Shown here: positions 36,601-45,609 of the stretch, piece after piece
How positions within the stretch are numbered: position 1 is the first letter of the stretch
Layout of the letters: each line of letters begins with the position of its first letter
From: Deltaproteobacteria bacterium
GTDB taxonomy: Bacteria; Myxococcota_C; UBA6777
Direction: 5' to 3'
Length of the DNA stretch: 64,000 nt
Assembly (NCBI GenBank): GCA_006226375.1
Contig: SBHC01000042.1
Span: forward strand, 1 to 64,000
The notes under the pieces: model-generated
The model's input: the letters and a program-made list of their open reading frames with translations, nothing else
Database searches by the model: none
What the model was told of the DNA's origin: nothing
Made by a program: the position numbers and the translations under genes

Positions 36601-36742
36601 GGACGGCTTTCTTCGCGCGCCGGGAGAGGTCTGGGTGGGTGGAGAGTTGTTGGGGCAGTCGTTCTCACCCTTGTCACGTATCTCCACCCTTGTTAATAAT
36701 CTGTACGTCTCTTCTGGATTTTTACTTCGCCTGGACAATTGA
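33623..36742 (+). CDS. Large Cys-rich secreted protein with MopE-type motifs, copy B
   Basis: About 1039 aa, same plan as copy A, lying 57 bp after it. Hydrophobic export segment (WLLAFVPLSLCLVQC), then three MopE-type motifs (CDRLDNDCDGTVD, CNQVDDDCDGAVD, CNNLDDDCNGRVD), nine HCGxCG cysteine units, and a ~450-residue C-terminal domain with repeated IDSQGIISIIGRFG-like strands. The N-terminal and cysteine parts are clearly homologous to copy A; the C-terminal parts are more diverged. This is a tandem gene duplication. Start: ATG at 33623; a GTG at 33611 is an alternative. Function unknown; a surface metal-binding or adhesive role is plausible. Confidence 0.8.
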   Translation: MTRKRQQTMFRYWTWLLAFVPLSLCLVQCLPVQERACQSSADCASSEETPHCFEGKCNKRACNPGVQESCFDGPDGRENQGICRPGQRFCDADGQWSACTGQVLPQREICDRLDNDCDGTVDQQEGLNCMCQPGAKQACYAGAEGTLGKGACKEGVQVCESDSLWGQCLGQVVPLPERCNQVDDDCDGAVDENISCSCEAGTIRPCYDGPANTQGLGGCKGGTQTCDGNGKWGACVGQVLPALETCNNLDDDCNGRVDSPEPSCPNGTICQNGACSCPTGQVTCGGLCVNTVSSVAHCGGCNQACKTGQYCNNGTCACPPQQTLCGDTCVRLNQNPSHCGTCGTACAAGQVCSEGVCKACPSNQTLCNGQCCPSPFGCCNNTCVDLTSNGTHCGACGTACPNGRVCCGGECVDLLEDTKHCGACGVACGVGESCCAGTCVVLNTNRNHCGTCRNVCSTGQGCCDGNCREIASDDNHCGACGVACGSGNVCCNGECANLATTSTHCGTCGSSCSGKSPNCCGGACVDVLNSSQHCGKCGNTCQANATCCQGNCVDLQTEFKHCGACGKTCQSGELCCEGACVAANTCPVVQLYKSNSESSVVRLLPTSQGALVGLEIEGTLTLECGSGSNKLTFASPNGIDREIVVVMLNAKGQCIWAEQIGGKGNDFLYDIAIDSQGIISIIGRFGPDSFAAAKKTGLMSGFVSVQEVPGLVQLTSTGGFRTFRALDNTQVKWLRLAVVPNRVFVAGEAGASFTMDGKTSIFKVAAGLGKPAAFVVALDTSSSTAEPKVLWTTEIGDPAMYRKPTAIQVLAASSTLLVSGLVSKTLSSWPKEYISFVEEIDVNVNGASLKRYILAPPTTLIVDRWGVNDLVIDASTTPDPTLHLVGHSQNENSAGLSSDAFMYAFTWKTKVGPSAKPDTLCEVPDADFVRAKLGPNNTPWALGHAFSRLQGGASFLNSTVFVQCVSSTQMSVRLRLEALIPGATTQTPKVLGLDGFLRAPGEVWVGGELLGQSFSPLSRISTLVNNLYVSSGFLLRLDN

Positions 36743-36784
36743 TCATAGAGTTCACCTCTTGCTACGTGGGAAGCGAGCGTTGTA

Positions 36785-39181
36785 GTGGCTGTCGATGATA
36801 ACATCACTGTGGAGAAACCCATCCCTCCTTATGCGTTGGAAGGGATTCTTCTCCAAAACACCTACCAGATGGAAGAGCTGATCGGGGAAGGTGGTATGGC
36901 GTGGGTTTACCGGGCGTTGCATACGCACCTTCATGCGCCTGTCGCTGTCAAAGTTCTGCGTCAAGAGCGAACCAAAAAAACCCAACACCAGGAGCGTTTT
37001 CTGCGGGAAGCGCAAATCCAGTACAGCCTGGAACACCCCAACATTGTTCGGGTGCTGGAGTTTCTTCAGGACCGTGGGGCGGTTGGGTTTGTACAGGAGT
37101 GGTGTGATGGTGGGGACTTGCATGTGTACCTGCAGTCTCCCACGCGGATGCCGCTGTTGGATGAAGTGCAGTCGTTGTTTCTTCCTATCGTGAACGCTGT
37201 CCATTATGCTCATGAACAGGGCATCATTCACCGCGACCTGAAGCCCCAAAATATCCTGCTTCGTCGTCAGGGAGATCGACTGATTCCAAAAGTGAATGAC
37301 TTTGGGTTGGCCAAGCACACCGAGTTTGATTCACTGACACACACTGGGGCTGTGATGGGTACATTCCATTACATGCCGCCCGAACAATTTGAGGAAACCA
37401 AGCGCGTGGATGCTCGGGCTGATGTCTACAGCTTGGGTGTCATCCTCTATCAAATGACAACAGGCCGCTTGCCTTACAACAGCCCGATGCCTGGACTCAT
37501 GCTCCAGGTTCTTCGGGGCAGCTATCCTGCTCCCAAAGAAGCACCCCAAGAACTCCATGGTGTGATTGAAACGTGTTTGCAGAGCAACCCGGATGAGCGT
37601 TACGCATCTGCCCAAGCGATGCAGATTGCGATCCAAGAGGCCTTGGGGCTGCCTTCGTATTCTGGGTCGTCCATGGATGGACTCTTTGCTCCCAAAACCG
37701 AAGATTCTCTTCGCAAACAATCCGGCGAACCTTACAACCATCGCAAAGCCTGGTTGTCGAACACAGCTGAAGTGGCCGACACGGGAAGCACACCAGACAA
37801 TGTTTCTCCTCCGAGTCTTCGGGCTCGAAATATGGCGTCTGATCCAAACGCGACGAAGGTCTCGGAAGAGCTTGCCGCACGACCTCCAGATGGATTGCTC
37901 AAGCGAGGAGGTCCGTTGCAACTGGAAGCCTTGGTTGCCGAACCTTCTCAGGAGAAAGCCAAGGTTACCTCTCGTCGAAGGGGGATGTTTTCGGAGACCT
38001 TGCCTGCCGGTCAACCTGCCTTCGACTCTGCTGATATCTTTAGTCCACCGAGGCCCATGTTACGATGGCTGGGTGGGGGTGTTGTGGCGGTGGTGTTTGT
38101 TTTGGGGTTGCTCTCTGTTCAACAAGGTTGGTGGGAGCGTCCTTTGCCCAAACCAGATGCCGGCCCTGGACGGCCTGCCTCCCTTATCACACGCACGTTG
38201 CCAGAGAAGGCTCCCAGTGCTTTGAATCCCTCGACGCGTCCGACAACTCCTCCCGTTCGGAAGGACCCAATGCCGCCGAGAGCTAAGCCTTCTGCAAGAA
38301 CGTCTTGGCTTCCGAAAGAGGACACCAAGTCTGTGCTGCCTGCTCCTCCCCGTACCGGGAAGGAACTCCTTGTGTTGATGGGAAGTATGCCTTCCCCAAA
38401 GTCTTCGAAACATGCGCAGGTTCTTCAGACCGCGAAGCTTCTTCTGCAGCAAAAGAAATATATTAAGGCTCAACTGCTATTGGATGATGCTTGTGGGAAG
38501 GAGCACCCCTCTGCCTGCTACCTGTTGGGGTTCTTTTATGAGCAAGGTTTGGGTGGGTTCAAGGACGTCGACAGGGCCAAGCGACTGTGGAGTCAGGCCT
38601 GTGGATGGGGCTCCGCGGCATCTTGCTTGGCGCAGGCCCGACAACACTTCGCTGATCCAAGCCCTCGTGCTCCTCTTGTTGGGCGAAGCTATGTGAAGCA
38701 CGCTTGCAAACTTAGGGACGGAAGAGCTTGCACGTGGCTGGGCGTTCTTTTGCAGAAAGCAACCACAAAGCAACGGTTAACCTCGATGGTTACGATCTTT
38801 CGTTTGTTTCGCAAAGGCTGCAGACTGCGTGACAAGAAGGGGTGCTGGCTGGCCGGACTGATGAGTGTCTTGGGACCAAGTCTTCTTCGCAGCAAGAAGA
38901 ACGCCAAGGTCTATTGGACGAAAGGTTGCCGGTTGGCTTCCTCAAGGAGTTGCAACCAGCTCGCTGTGCTTCGGGTTCGCGAGCCGTCGTTTCAAGCGAA
39001 AGGCTGTACCAACGTGAACAAATTAATCCAGCGGAGTTGCAAGCTGGGAGCAACGTCCTGGTGCAAAGTGACATGCATGTCATTGCTTAGCAAATACCGA
39101 CTGGATCTCGCCAAAAACAAAGCCAAGGGTGATAGCAAAGCGGAGCAACTCTTTTTTCAGCAGATCAAGCCTCGAAAGTAG
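36785..39181 (+). CDS. Transmembrane Ser/Thr protein kinase with Sel1-like C-terminal repeats
   Basis: 798 aa, starting at GTG (36785). Kinase domain (about 27-290): GEGGMAWVY loop, K56 in VAVKVL, HRDLKPQN (149-156), DFG (172-174), GTFHYMPPEQ; all catalytic residues present. A Pro/Ser-rich linker leads to one transmembrane helix (about 427-447), then a second Pro-rich linker and, from about 545, Cys-containing Sel1-like helical repeats (ACYLLGFFYEQGLGG, AKRLWSQACGWG, SCLAQARQHF). Such repeats are usually protein-protein interaction surfaces. It closes the block of Cys-rich proteins, 42 bp downstream, which suggests a shared pathway. Confidence 0.87.
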   Translation: MAVDDNITVEKPIPPYALEGILLQNTYQMEELIGEGGMAWVYRALHTHLHAPVAVKVLRQERTKKTQHQERFLREAQIQYSLEHPNIVRVLEFLQDRGAVGFVQEWCDGGDLHVYLQSPTRMPLLDEVQSLFLPIVNAVHYAHEQGIIHRDLKPQNILLRRQGDRLIPKVNDFGLAKHTEFDSLTHTGAVMGTFHYMPPEQFEETKRVDARADVYSLGVILYQMTTGRLPYNSPMPGLMLQVLRGSYPAPKEAPQELHGVIETCLQSNPDERYASAQAMQIAIQEALGLPSYSGSSMDGLFAPKTEDSLRKQSGEPYNHRKAWLSNTAEVADTGSTPDNVSPPSLRARNMASDPNATKVSEELAARPPDGLLKRGGPLQLEALVAEPSQEKAKVTSRRRGMFSETLPAGQPAFDSADIFSPPRPMLRWLGGGVVAVVFVLGLLSVQQGWWERPLPKPDAGPGRPASLITRTLPEKAPSALNPSTRPTTPPVRKDPMPPRAKPSARTSWLPKEDTKSVLPAPPRTGKELLVLMGSMPSPKSSKHAQVLQTAKLLLQQKKYIKAQLLLDDACGKEHPSACYLLGFFYEQGLGGFKDVDRAKRLWSQACGWGSAASCLAQARQHFADPSPRAPLVGRSYVKHACKLRDGRACTWLGVLLQKATTKQRLTSMVTIFRLFRKGCRLRDKKGCWLAGLMSVLGPSLLRSKKNAKVYWTKGCRLASSRSCNQLAVLRVREPSFQAKGCTNVNKLIQRSCKLGATSWCKVTCMSLLSKYRLDLAKNKAKGDSKAEQLFFQQIKPRK

Positions 39182-39220
39182 CCAACGCCAAGCCTTGAAC
39201 CCATTCATCCGAAATGCACT

Positions 39221-39745
39221 CTAGTCCTGACAGAGCTTGACGGTCATGCCGCACGCCCCGCAGACAGAACCATTGGGGTCGGGGTTTTTGGCGCAGCCGG
39301 GAGTGACATCCGCGTCTTTGCAGGTTTGGGTGCCTGAGCAATCGGTGTCAGCGGTGCAGGGTTTGTAACAACCTGCTTTGATCTTGGGCGCGTTGTCGTT
39401 GCAGCCCGGTGTGTGGTACTCCTCGCCAGACGCGCATGTGTTGGTGCTTTTGGCCATGCAGAACTTCTTCTCTTCGCCACAAGCGCCACAGACGGCCCCG
39501 TTGGGATTGGTGCTCATGGCACACGCTGGCGTAACTGTGAGGGAGGTGCATGTCTCGTCGGTTCCACAATCCGTGTCGGAGGCACAGGGCTTGTAGCAAC
39601 CGGCGGTGAAGTTGTTGTTGTCGCCACAACCAGGTTTTGCGTACTCTTTGCCTTGTTCACAGTTGGTGCTGTCAGGAGAGCTTCCACATGCAGCAAACAA
39701 ACCAACCCAACCTGCGATCCACATCAAAACCAACGCTCGTTTCAT
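39221..39745 (-). CDS. Small Cys-rich lipoprotein with internal duplication
   Basis: 174 aa. Lipoprotein signal (ALVLMWIAGWVGLFAAC, cysteine in AAC) followed by two tandem ~72-residue repeats, each with ten cysteines at matching places (EYxxPGCxDN, AGCYKPCxxDTDC, PNGxVCGACG, and a final Cys). Start: ATG at 39745 with a perfect AAGGAGG five bases upstream; the longer frame starts at TTG. Presumably anchored in the outer membrane and disulfide-rich; no known family recognised. It is convergent with the kinase gene. Confidence 0.75.
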   Translation of the reverse strand: MKRALVLMWIAGWVGLFAACGSSPDSTNCEQGKEYAKPGCGDNNNFTAGCYKPCASDTDCGTDETCTSLTVTPACAMSTNPNGAVCGACGEEKKFCMAKSTNTCASGEEYHTPGCNDNAPKIKAGCYKPCTADTDCSGTQTCKDADVTPGCAKNPDPNGSVCGACGMTVKLCQD

Positions 39746-39935
39746 ACCATCCTCCTTAAAATTCAAACTACTCTATCTTCCAAAGCAAAGGCAATGCCAG
39801 GATTCTGAATTGATGAAGTCATTGAAAGTGCTTGGAGTTTGGAGATGAGACTGCGTGGTGTCCCTTTGGCATTCTCAGATTTTTGAGGAGGGTGGCTTTG
39901 GATTCTGACTCTTGATGGGGATTCGATCTCGGAGC

Positions 39936-41693
39936 TTACGACCAACCTTCGGTTGCGCCAGCTTCCTGTAGCTGCTGAAGGGTCGTGGCGAAGCTCTCTT
40001 GGATGAAGAGGAGCAGGAGGTCTCCAGGTTGAGCCCAACCGATTGCAAACTCGACCGCTTCTTGTTCACTGTTGGCTTTGTGGATGGTGTCGGGGGACTG
40101 TCCCATGCTCAGGAACTTTTGTTCCAACAGAGCTTGGACTTCTCCTGGAATTCGGCCCCTAAGATACTTGTCCATTTGCTTGAGCAGCACGCAATCTGGA
40201 CGTGCGAGCATGGAGGCTTCGGCCAATCCTTCGATGGCTTCGTCGGTTCGGTCTCCAGCTTGTCCCAGAATCACAAGGGTTCGTTGGGGTTGGAGTCGTT
40301 GCGCTAGCTGCGCCATTTGCTCGACACCGTCGGGGTTGTGCCCAAAGTCAACGATGACTCTTGCGCCGTTTAACACAAACTGGTTGGCCCGGCCTGGGTT
40401 GTTGGCGACGGTCGATGCGAAGGTGCGAAGCCCTTGCGCAGCTTGCTCCCAAGGGCAACCCAACTCCAGAGCAGCCAAGCCCGCTGCGAGAGCGTTGGAG
40501 ACGTTGTGGTGCGCCAGACCCAACAGGGTCAACGGGATCTCACTCACAGGCAGGGCTTGTTCATCTTCGGAATGAGCAAAGTGTAGCTGTTGGGTTTTTG
40601 GGTTTAACCAACCCAGGATGGAGCCAACAGGCAGTGTCTCTGCCACAGATTTTCGATCGGCTTGAAGGGTCCACCAGCCTACGCGGAAGGGCAGAGGCTT
40701 GTCGGCTTCACTCCAACGACGGCACGAATGGACGATCGCTTCACAATCAGCGTTCAGCAGCAACAAGCCGTTGGGGCGCAGGCTGTGGCGAATCAAACAT
40801 TTGACATCGGCCATTTGCTCCACTGTGTCGATGCCCCATTCTCCAAGGTGATCGTCGGAGACATTGGTGACAAGAGCTACATGGGCGCGCTCCATCGCCA
40901 GCCCTCTTCGCAGCATTCCGCCTCGTGCAGTCTCCAAAATGGCCACGTCGAGGTTGGTGTTCCGCAAGATGGTCCTTGCTCCACCTGGACCTGTCCAATC
41001 CCCAGAGTCCACGATCTCTTCGTTGATGCAGAGGCCATCGGTTGAGGTGTTACCAACATCAGCGCCTGTCTGCCGCATCAACCGAGCGAGAAGTCGTGAG
41101 GTGGTCGTTTTTCCGTTTGTTCCTGTGAGGAAGGCGACGGGGGTGTCGTGGTAGGAATCCCAGGGAAGCTGAGGCAGCTCTTCTTCAGCGGGTAGCTCCC
41201 GAGGAAGCCAGACCTGCGTGCTCCTTCCTAGACCCAATGACACTTCGTCGTCGTCCCAAAGGAACGGAACATCGCGGTCGAGTGCCACTCTCTCCATCGC
41301 CAACAACGCCGGATTCTGCTCGGTTCTCTGCTCCTCAAGAAGTCCCTTCATCGCTTCACTGGAGAGGGAGGGGGAGCGTCCTTCGCTTCCTGCTGCCAGG
41401 ACTTCTTCCATCGCTACGTCTGCCAAGGTGCATCCAACGTAAAGCACATCAATAGGCGTGACGAAGGTGTACATGGCCGCGTTGGGTTCGCGGTGGAATT
41501 GTAGGTTAAGCTCACTCCAACCCAAGGTGTCGGCAGCCCGCTGGACGAGAGAAGACCAGGCTTGAAAGTGGGCTTCAAGTTCACCGTCCTTGAGCTTTCC
41601 CTGCCAGGTTACATCAATGATGACGGCAGGGCCTGAGGTCCACCGGTTGGGGCCTGTGAGTCGTCTGGAGGAGCCGGGTACAAAGACAGTCAT
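39936..41693 (-). CDS. Cyanophycin synthetase-like Mur ligase lacking the ATP-grasp domain
   Basis: 585 aa. The N-terminal ~190 residues weakly resemble the N domain of cyanophycin synthetase (GPNRWTSGPAVIIDV). The rest is a Mur-ligase module: P-loop GTNGKTTTSRLL, the CphA-like LETARGGMLRRGL, NVSDDHLGEWGIDT, and a C-terminal ligase domain with DFGHNPDGVEQM. Compared with the upstream cphA, the central ATP-grasp domain is missing, so it can hardly make the polymer alone. Similar second copies (CphA prime) lie next to cphA in some proteobacteria. Start: ATG at 41693 with GGGAG just upstream, 28 bp past the cphA stop. Confidence 0.75.
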   Translation of the reverse strand: MTVFVPGSSRRLTGPNRWTSGPAVIIDVTWQGKLKDGELEAHFQAWSSLVQRAADTLGWSELNLQFHREPNAAMYTFVTPIDVLYVGCTLADVAMEEVLAAGSEGRSPSLSSEAMKGLLEEQRTEQNPALLAMERVALDRDVPFLWDDDEVSLGLGRSTQVWLPRELPAEEELPQLPWDSYHDTPVAFLTGTNGKTTTSRLLARLMRQTGADVGNTSTDGLCINEEIVDSGDWTGPGGARTILRNTNLDVAILETARGGMLRRGLAMERAHVALVTNVSDDHLGEWGIDTVEQMADVKCLIRHSLRPNGLLLLNADCEAIVHSCRRWSEADKPLPFRVGWWTLQADRKSVAETLPVGSILGWLNPKTQQLHFAHSEDEQALPVSEIPLTLLGLAHHNVSNALAAGLAALELGCPWEQAAQGLRTFASTVANNPGRANQFVLNGARVIVDFGHNPDGVEQMAQLAQRLQPQRTLVILGQAGDRTDEAIEGLAEASMLARPDCVLLKQMDKYLRGRIPGEVQALLEQKFLSMGQSPDTIHKANSEQEAVEFAIGWAQPGDLLLLFIQESFATTLQQLQEAGATEGWS

Positions 41694-41721
41694 CGTCTCC
41701 CTTTCCCAGGTTGGATCGTTG

Positions 41722-44610
41722 CTAGTCGTTGCTTTCACTGTCTTGACGGACAACCCGCACGCCGCGTTCGTCTCGAATCAGTGACATGCCATCCATTTCC
41801 CACTCTACCGATTCATCCACTTGGGGGGTGAAGGTAATGGGGCTAGGGTTGCTGGGGTTTCGGACGTGGGCCCGGTTCGAGGCTGTCGAAGTGTTTCGCG
41901 GAATGGTTTGTCCGCTCATCAGCATATTTTGTGAGCCAGGATCGTTGGAGGGGGTTCGACCGCCGAAGTAGATGATCTGTTTCCAGGTGCGGCTGATGTT
42001 ATCGCCGAAGACCAGGAGGAGATCGCCTTCCTTGCAAAATTGAAGGGCGGCTTTTGTCGCTTCTTGTTCGTCGGGAATGACCTGGATGCGGTCCTCGGAC
42101 ACTCCTGCTGCGAGGAGGGTCTTTTGGAGCAGCTCAGGTACTTCGTTGGGTCCACGTCCTCGGAGTTTGTCATCCCGACGACAGAAGAAGTAGTCGAAGC
42201 TAGATGCGGCGATGTTTGCGATGGCTTCGATGTCTTGGTCGCGACGGTCTCCCGGCGCTGCGAGGACACAAACTTTGCGAGCGCCTGTTGAAATCGAGTC
42301 TCCCTCGGTCATGGAGTCGACCATATCGGAGAGAGCCTGGACTGCAGCGGGGTTGTGGCCGTAGTCAAGGATGACCCGGAAGGGATGCTCATCAAAGATG
42401 TTCATTCGTCCGGGAGCCTGGAAGAAGGTGGTGTCAAAGGTTCGCAGCCCAAGCCGGATGTTATCAAGGCTGATGCCCATGGCGTAGGCCATTGCTGCAG
42501 CAAACATTGCATTCTGAACGTTGAACAGCGCCTTCCCTTCGAGGGTTGCGGGAATCAGGTGTGTCCATAGGAGGGGGATGTGAGCGCCGTTGTCGTAGAT
42601 GGAGATCATCTGACCGTTGAATCCGTTCTCCAATCCAATCGCTCGGCCACCCGCTCGGATATGCTCACGGACCAGGGTGTTGCCTGGGTCCATGGTCGCG
42701 TACCACACTTCGCGAGCTTTGCTGTAGTCGGCCATTTGCAAGCAGAGCGGGTCGTCTGCGTTGAGGACAATCGCGTCGGAGGCCACTTCAATGGGGATTC
42801 GTTTGATCTCTGCGAGCTGTTCAAGGGTGTCGATGCCCTTCATCCCGAGGTGGTCTTCGGCGACGTTGAGGCAGCAAGCTACGTTGGGACGTTTGTAACC
42901 CAGGCCAGCCCGAAGCAGTCCGCCGCGCGCTGTCTCCAAAATGGCAACCGAGGCCTGGGGAGAACGAAGCACGATCTGGGCTGAGGTTGGCCCCGTCATA
43001 TCGCCTTCCACGGCGCGACGTCCATCAAAGTAGACGCCGTCCGAAGTGGTCATCCCAACAAACTCCCCGGCGATCTTATGGATGTGACCCAACATACGCG
43101 TTGTGGTGGTCTTTCCATTGGTTCCAGTGATGGACGCGATGGGAATCCGGCTCGGTTTTTCGTTGGGGAACAACATGTCCACCACGGGACCTGCGACATC
43201 TCGTGGGGTTCCTGCGCTGGGAGCTACGTGCATCCGGAACCCTGGGGCAGCGTTGACTTCACAGATCGCTCCGCCCACTTCTTTGTACGAGCGAGTGATA
43301 TCAGGCGTGAGGAAGTCGATGCCAGCCACGTCCAGACCAATCGCTTCAGCCGAACGAATGGCCATCTCGCGGTTCTCTGGATGAACCACATCAGTGAGGT
43401 CGATGGCTTCGCCCCCCGTGGAGAGGTTGCCTGTGGTTCGAAGGAAGAAGGGCTCTCCTTCGGGAAGGATACTCTCTGGAGTTAGCCCGGCGTTTTCGAT
43501 GAGACGCTGGGCTTGGGAGTCTAGCTCCAGGCGGGTCAATACCTTCTCATGTCCGATTCCCCGGCGAGGATCGCTGTTTACGATATCGATCAACTCTTCG
43601 ATGGTGTGCTTACCATCTCCAACGATGTGACCGGGAACTCTCTTCGCCACGGCAATCAACTCGCCGTTGATCACGAGCATTCGGTGATCCATACCCTGGA
43701 TGAACGACTCCACCAGAATGCCTCGGCTGTGTTCGCGGGCTTGTTCGTAAGCGGTTCGGACTGACTCTCGATCGGTCATGTTGGTGGACACCCCTCGCCC
43801 ATGGTTGGCGTTCAGAGGCTTGACCACGACAGGGTAACCGATCCTCTCGGCTGCGCGGACGGCTGCGCGTTCGCTGTAAACCAACTCTTGCCGAGGAACA
43901 GGCAAACCCAGGTCGGTTAAGATCCTGTTGGTTTCTTCTTTGTCGGATGCTATCTCCACGGCAATGTGGCGGGTTTCCGAGGTGATGGTGGCCTGGATTC
44001 TCTGTTGGTGAATTCCATGACCAAACTGAATCAGGCTGTATTCGTTCAGGCGAATCCAGGGAATGTCACGTTCCTCTGCAGCCTTGACCAGGGCTGAGGT
44101 GCTGGGCCCCAACGCTTGGCGTTTGGCGCGACGGATCAGACCTTCCAGCTCCTCTTCAAAGACGAAGTCAGGGTCGGTGTCGACGCCGGGGCGAAGCTCA
44201 GCAGGTATCAGGTGGTGGAGCAGGTCCATGGCGAGGCGACCAGCCGCTTCACCGACTCGGGCCTCTTCGTATTCGTACACCACATCGTAGACGCCTGTTT
44301 CTCCTGTGCCTCGGGTCTTCCCAAAGGTCACTTCGGTACCGGCCAAACATTGAAGTTCGAGGGCGACATGCTCCAGGATGTGACCCATCCAGGTGCCCTC
44401 ACGCAAGCGACGAACAAATCCGCCTTCTTCCCTGTAAGAACAACCATGACTGTGCAAGCTGGGGATGTTCTCCAGCAAAGCGTCTACAAATCCAGGAATC
44501 TCGGAAGAGGGGGCTTGTTCCAAGGGACCAAGATCCACCGTCATGCGCATCACACGGAAGTGGGCATACAAGTTGGGGCCTTTGTAAACTCGCTTGCTAA
44601 TGATCTTCAT
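41722..44610 (-). CDS. cphA: Cyanophycin synthetase CphA
   Basis: 962 aa. Makes multi-L-arginyl-poly-L-aspartate, a nitrogen storage polymer, by ATP-driven addition of Asp to the backbone and Arg to each side chain. N domain (about 1-160; GPNLYAHFRVMRMTVDLG, MGHILEHVALELQ), ATP-grasp domain (about 215-470; VVKPLNANHGRGV, CEVNAAPGFRMH) and Mur-ligase domain (from about 485; ITGTNGKTTTTRM, LETARGGLLRAGLG, NVAEDHLGMKGIDTLEQ, DYGHNPAAV). The C-terminus carries an additional ~75-residue disordered, Ser/Asn/Pro-rich tail. It sits between cphB and the truncated paralogue. Confidence 0.95.
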   Translation of the reverse strand: MKIISKRVYKGPNLYAHFRVMRMTVDLGPLEQAPSSEIPGFVDALLENIPSLHSHGCSYREEGGFVRRLREGTWMGHILEHVALELQCLAGTEVTFGKTRGTGETGVYDVVYEYEEARVGEAAGRLAMDLLHHLIPAELRPGVDTDPDFVFEEELEGLIRRAKRQALGPSTSALVKAAEERDIPWIRLNEYSLIQFGHGIHQQRIQATITSETRHIAVEIASDKEETNRILTDLGLPVPRQELVYSERAAVRAAERIGYPVVVKPLNANHGRGVSTNMTDRESVRTAYEQAREHSRGILVESFIQGMDHRMLVINGELIAVAKRVPGHIVGDGKHTIEELIDIVNSDPRRGIGHEKVLTRLELDSQAQRLIENAGLTPESILPEGEPFFLRTTGNLSTGGEAIDLTDVVHPENREMAIRSAEAIGLDVAGIDFLTPDITRSYKEVGGAICEVNAAPGFRMHVAPSAGTPRDVAGPVVDMLFPNEKPSRIPIASITGTNGKTTTTRMLGHIHKIAGEFVGMTTSDGVYFDGRRAVEGDMTGPTSAQIVLRSPQASVAILETARGGLLRAGLGYKRPNVACCLNVAEDHLGMKGIDTLEQLAEIKRIPIEVASDAIVLNADDPLCLQMADYSKAREVWYATMDPGNTLVREHIRAGGRAIGLENGFNGQMISIYDNGAHIPLLWTHLIPATLEGKALFNVQNAMFAAAMAYAMGISLDNIRLGLRTFDTTFFQAPGRMNIFDEHPFRVILDYGHNPAAVQALSDMVDSMTEGDSISTGARKVCVLAAPGDRRDQDIEAIANIAASSFDYFFCRRDDKLRGRGPNEVPELLQKTLLAAGVSEDRIQVIPDEQEATKAALQFCKEGDLLLVFGDNISRTWKQIIYFGGRTPSNDPGSQNMLMSGQTIPRNTSTASNRAHVRNPSNPSPITFTPQVDESVEWEMDGMSLIRDERGVRVVRQDSESND

Positions 44611-44671
44611 GGCTGACTACCTTTGGCTGGAGCGTCGTTCGGTTGTAGGAGGAGCTTGCTGGTTGTTGGTC

Positions 44672-45502
44672 TTAGGAGCGAACAGGTGGAGTGGCAACGT
44701 GGCTACGCAGGTTGTACGTTGCACCTTCCGTTAAAATGTGGAGCTTCACGCCGATCAAATTGACCGGTTGGTCTTCGGGTGTCGAGGCGATTCCTGAGTA
44801 CTCCAGGTCGGAAACATCCACGATGGTGATGGCTCCGCTGCCGACCACTTCGATGGTGTCTTCGGAGTTTAAGAAGGCGCCCGTGTCTTCGTCCAGGCCG
44901 AGGCCAATCACGAAGGGGTTGTAGGCGAGAGCTGTCATCAAACGACTCAGCCGATCGCGCTGTCGGAAGTGCTGATCCACGAGGACGCTGTTAGTCAAGC
45001 CCAGGCCAGGGGCGAGTTGGATGCTTCCCGCCTTGGGCGAGGAATCGGAGGAACCGTACGCAATCATGTGTTCCGAGCAAAACGCTGCGCCTGCGGAGGT
45101 TCCACCCACGTGGACGCCCCGAGCGTTCATCCGGCGAATCTGCACTGCGACCTCTGTGCCGCCCAAGATCGTGGAGAGCCGAAGCTGGTTTCCGCCTGTC
45201 ATAAAGATACCTGTACAGTTCAACAAGTACTCCATGTATCTAGGGTCTTCGGTGTCCGACCGGTCTCGGTATTCCAGTGAGCGAGCTTCGCCTGCACCCA
45301 ACCTCTCAAAGATCCGGACGTATCGGGTGCCTGTGTCTTCGAGTTGCGACGCTGTTGGGATGACCGCTATCCGCGCTTCTGCTCCTCCACATTCTTCCAC
45401 AAATCGCTGAAGAATCGAGGCGTTGTCTTCTTTCTCTTCGGCTCCACCAATGGGAACAATCAGGCCTCGGGAGTTGGGATGTATTTGGGGAGAAGGGGAC
45501 AT
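44672..45502 (-). CDS. cphB: Cyanophycinase CphB
   Basis: 276 aa, serine exopeptidase of the S51 family that cuts cyanophycin to beta-Asp-Arg dipeptides. Visible: LIVPIGGAEEKED, the nucleophile motif GGTSAGAAF with Ser 136, FMTGGNQLRL, and LGLDEDTGAF. No signal peptide, so it is the intracellular type that mobilises the store. Start: ATG at 45502 with AAAGGAG ten bases upstream. It lies 61 bp before cphA and 107 bp after iadA. Confidence 0.95.
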   Translation of the reverse strand: MSPSPQIHPNSRGLIVPIGGAEEKEDNASILQRFVEECGGAEARIAVIPTASQLEDTGTRYVRIFERLGAGEARSLEYRDRSDTEDPRYMEYLLNCTGIFMTGGNQLRLSTILGGTEVAVQIRRMNARGVHVGGTSAGAAFCSEHMIAYGSSDSSPKAGSIQLAPGLGLTNSVLVDQHFRQRDRLSRLMTALAYNPFVIGLGLDEDTGAFLNSEDTIEVVGSGAITIVDVSDLEYSGIASTPEDQPVNLIGVKLHILTEGATYNLRSHVATPPVRS

Positions 45503-45609
45503 CTATCGATTCTCCTTTGCCACGTTCAACGGAACGTGCATGGTTGTTTGCATCGAGTTCAGTGGGGGTGCGATACCAAACGGTATGTAGTTTTCCAAGG
45601 GGTTAGGGC

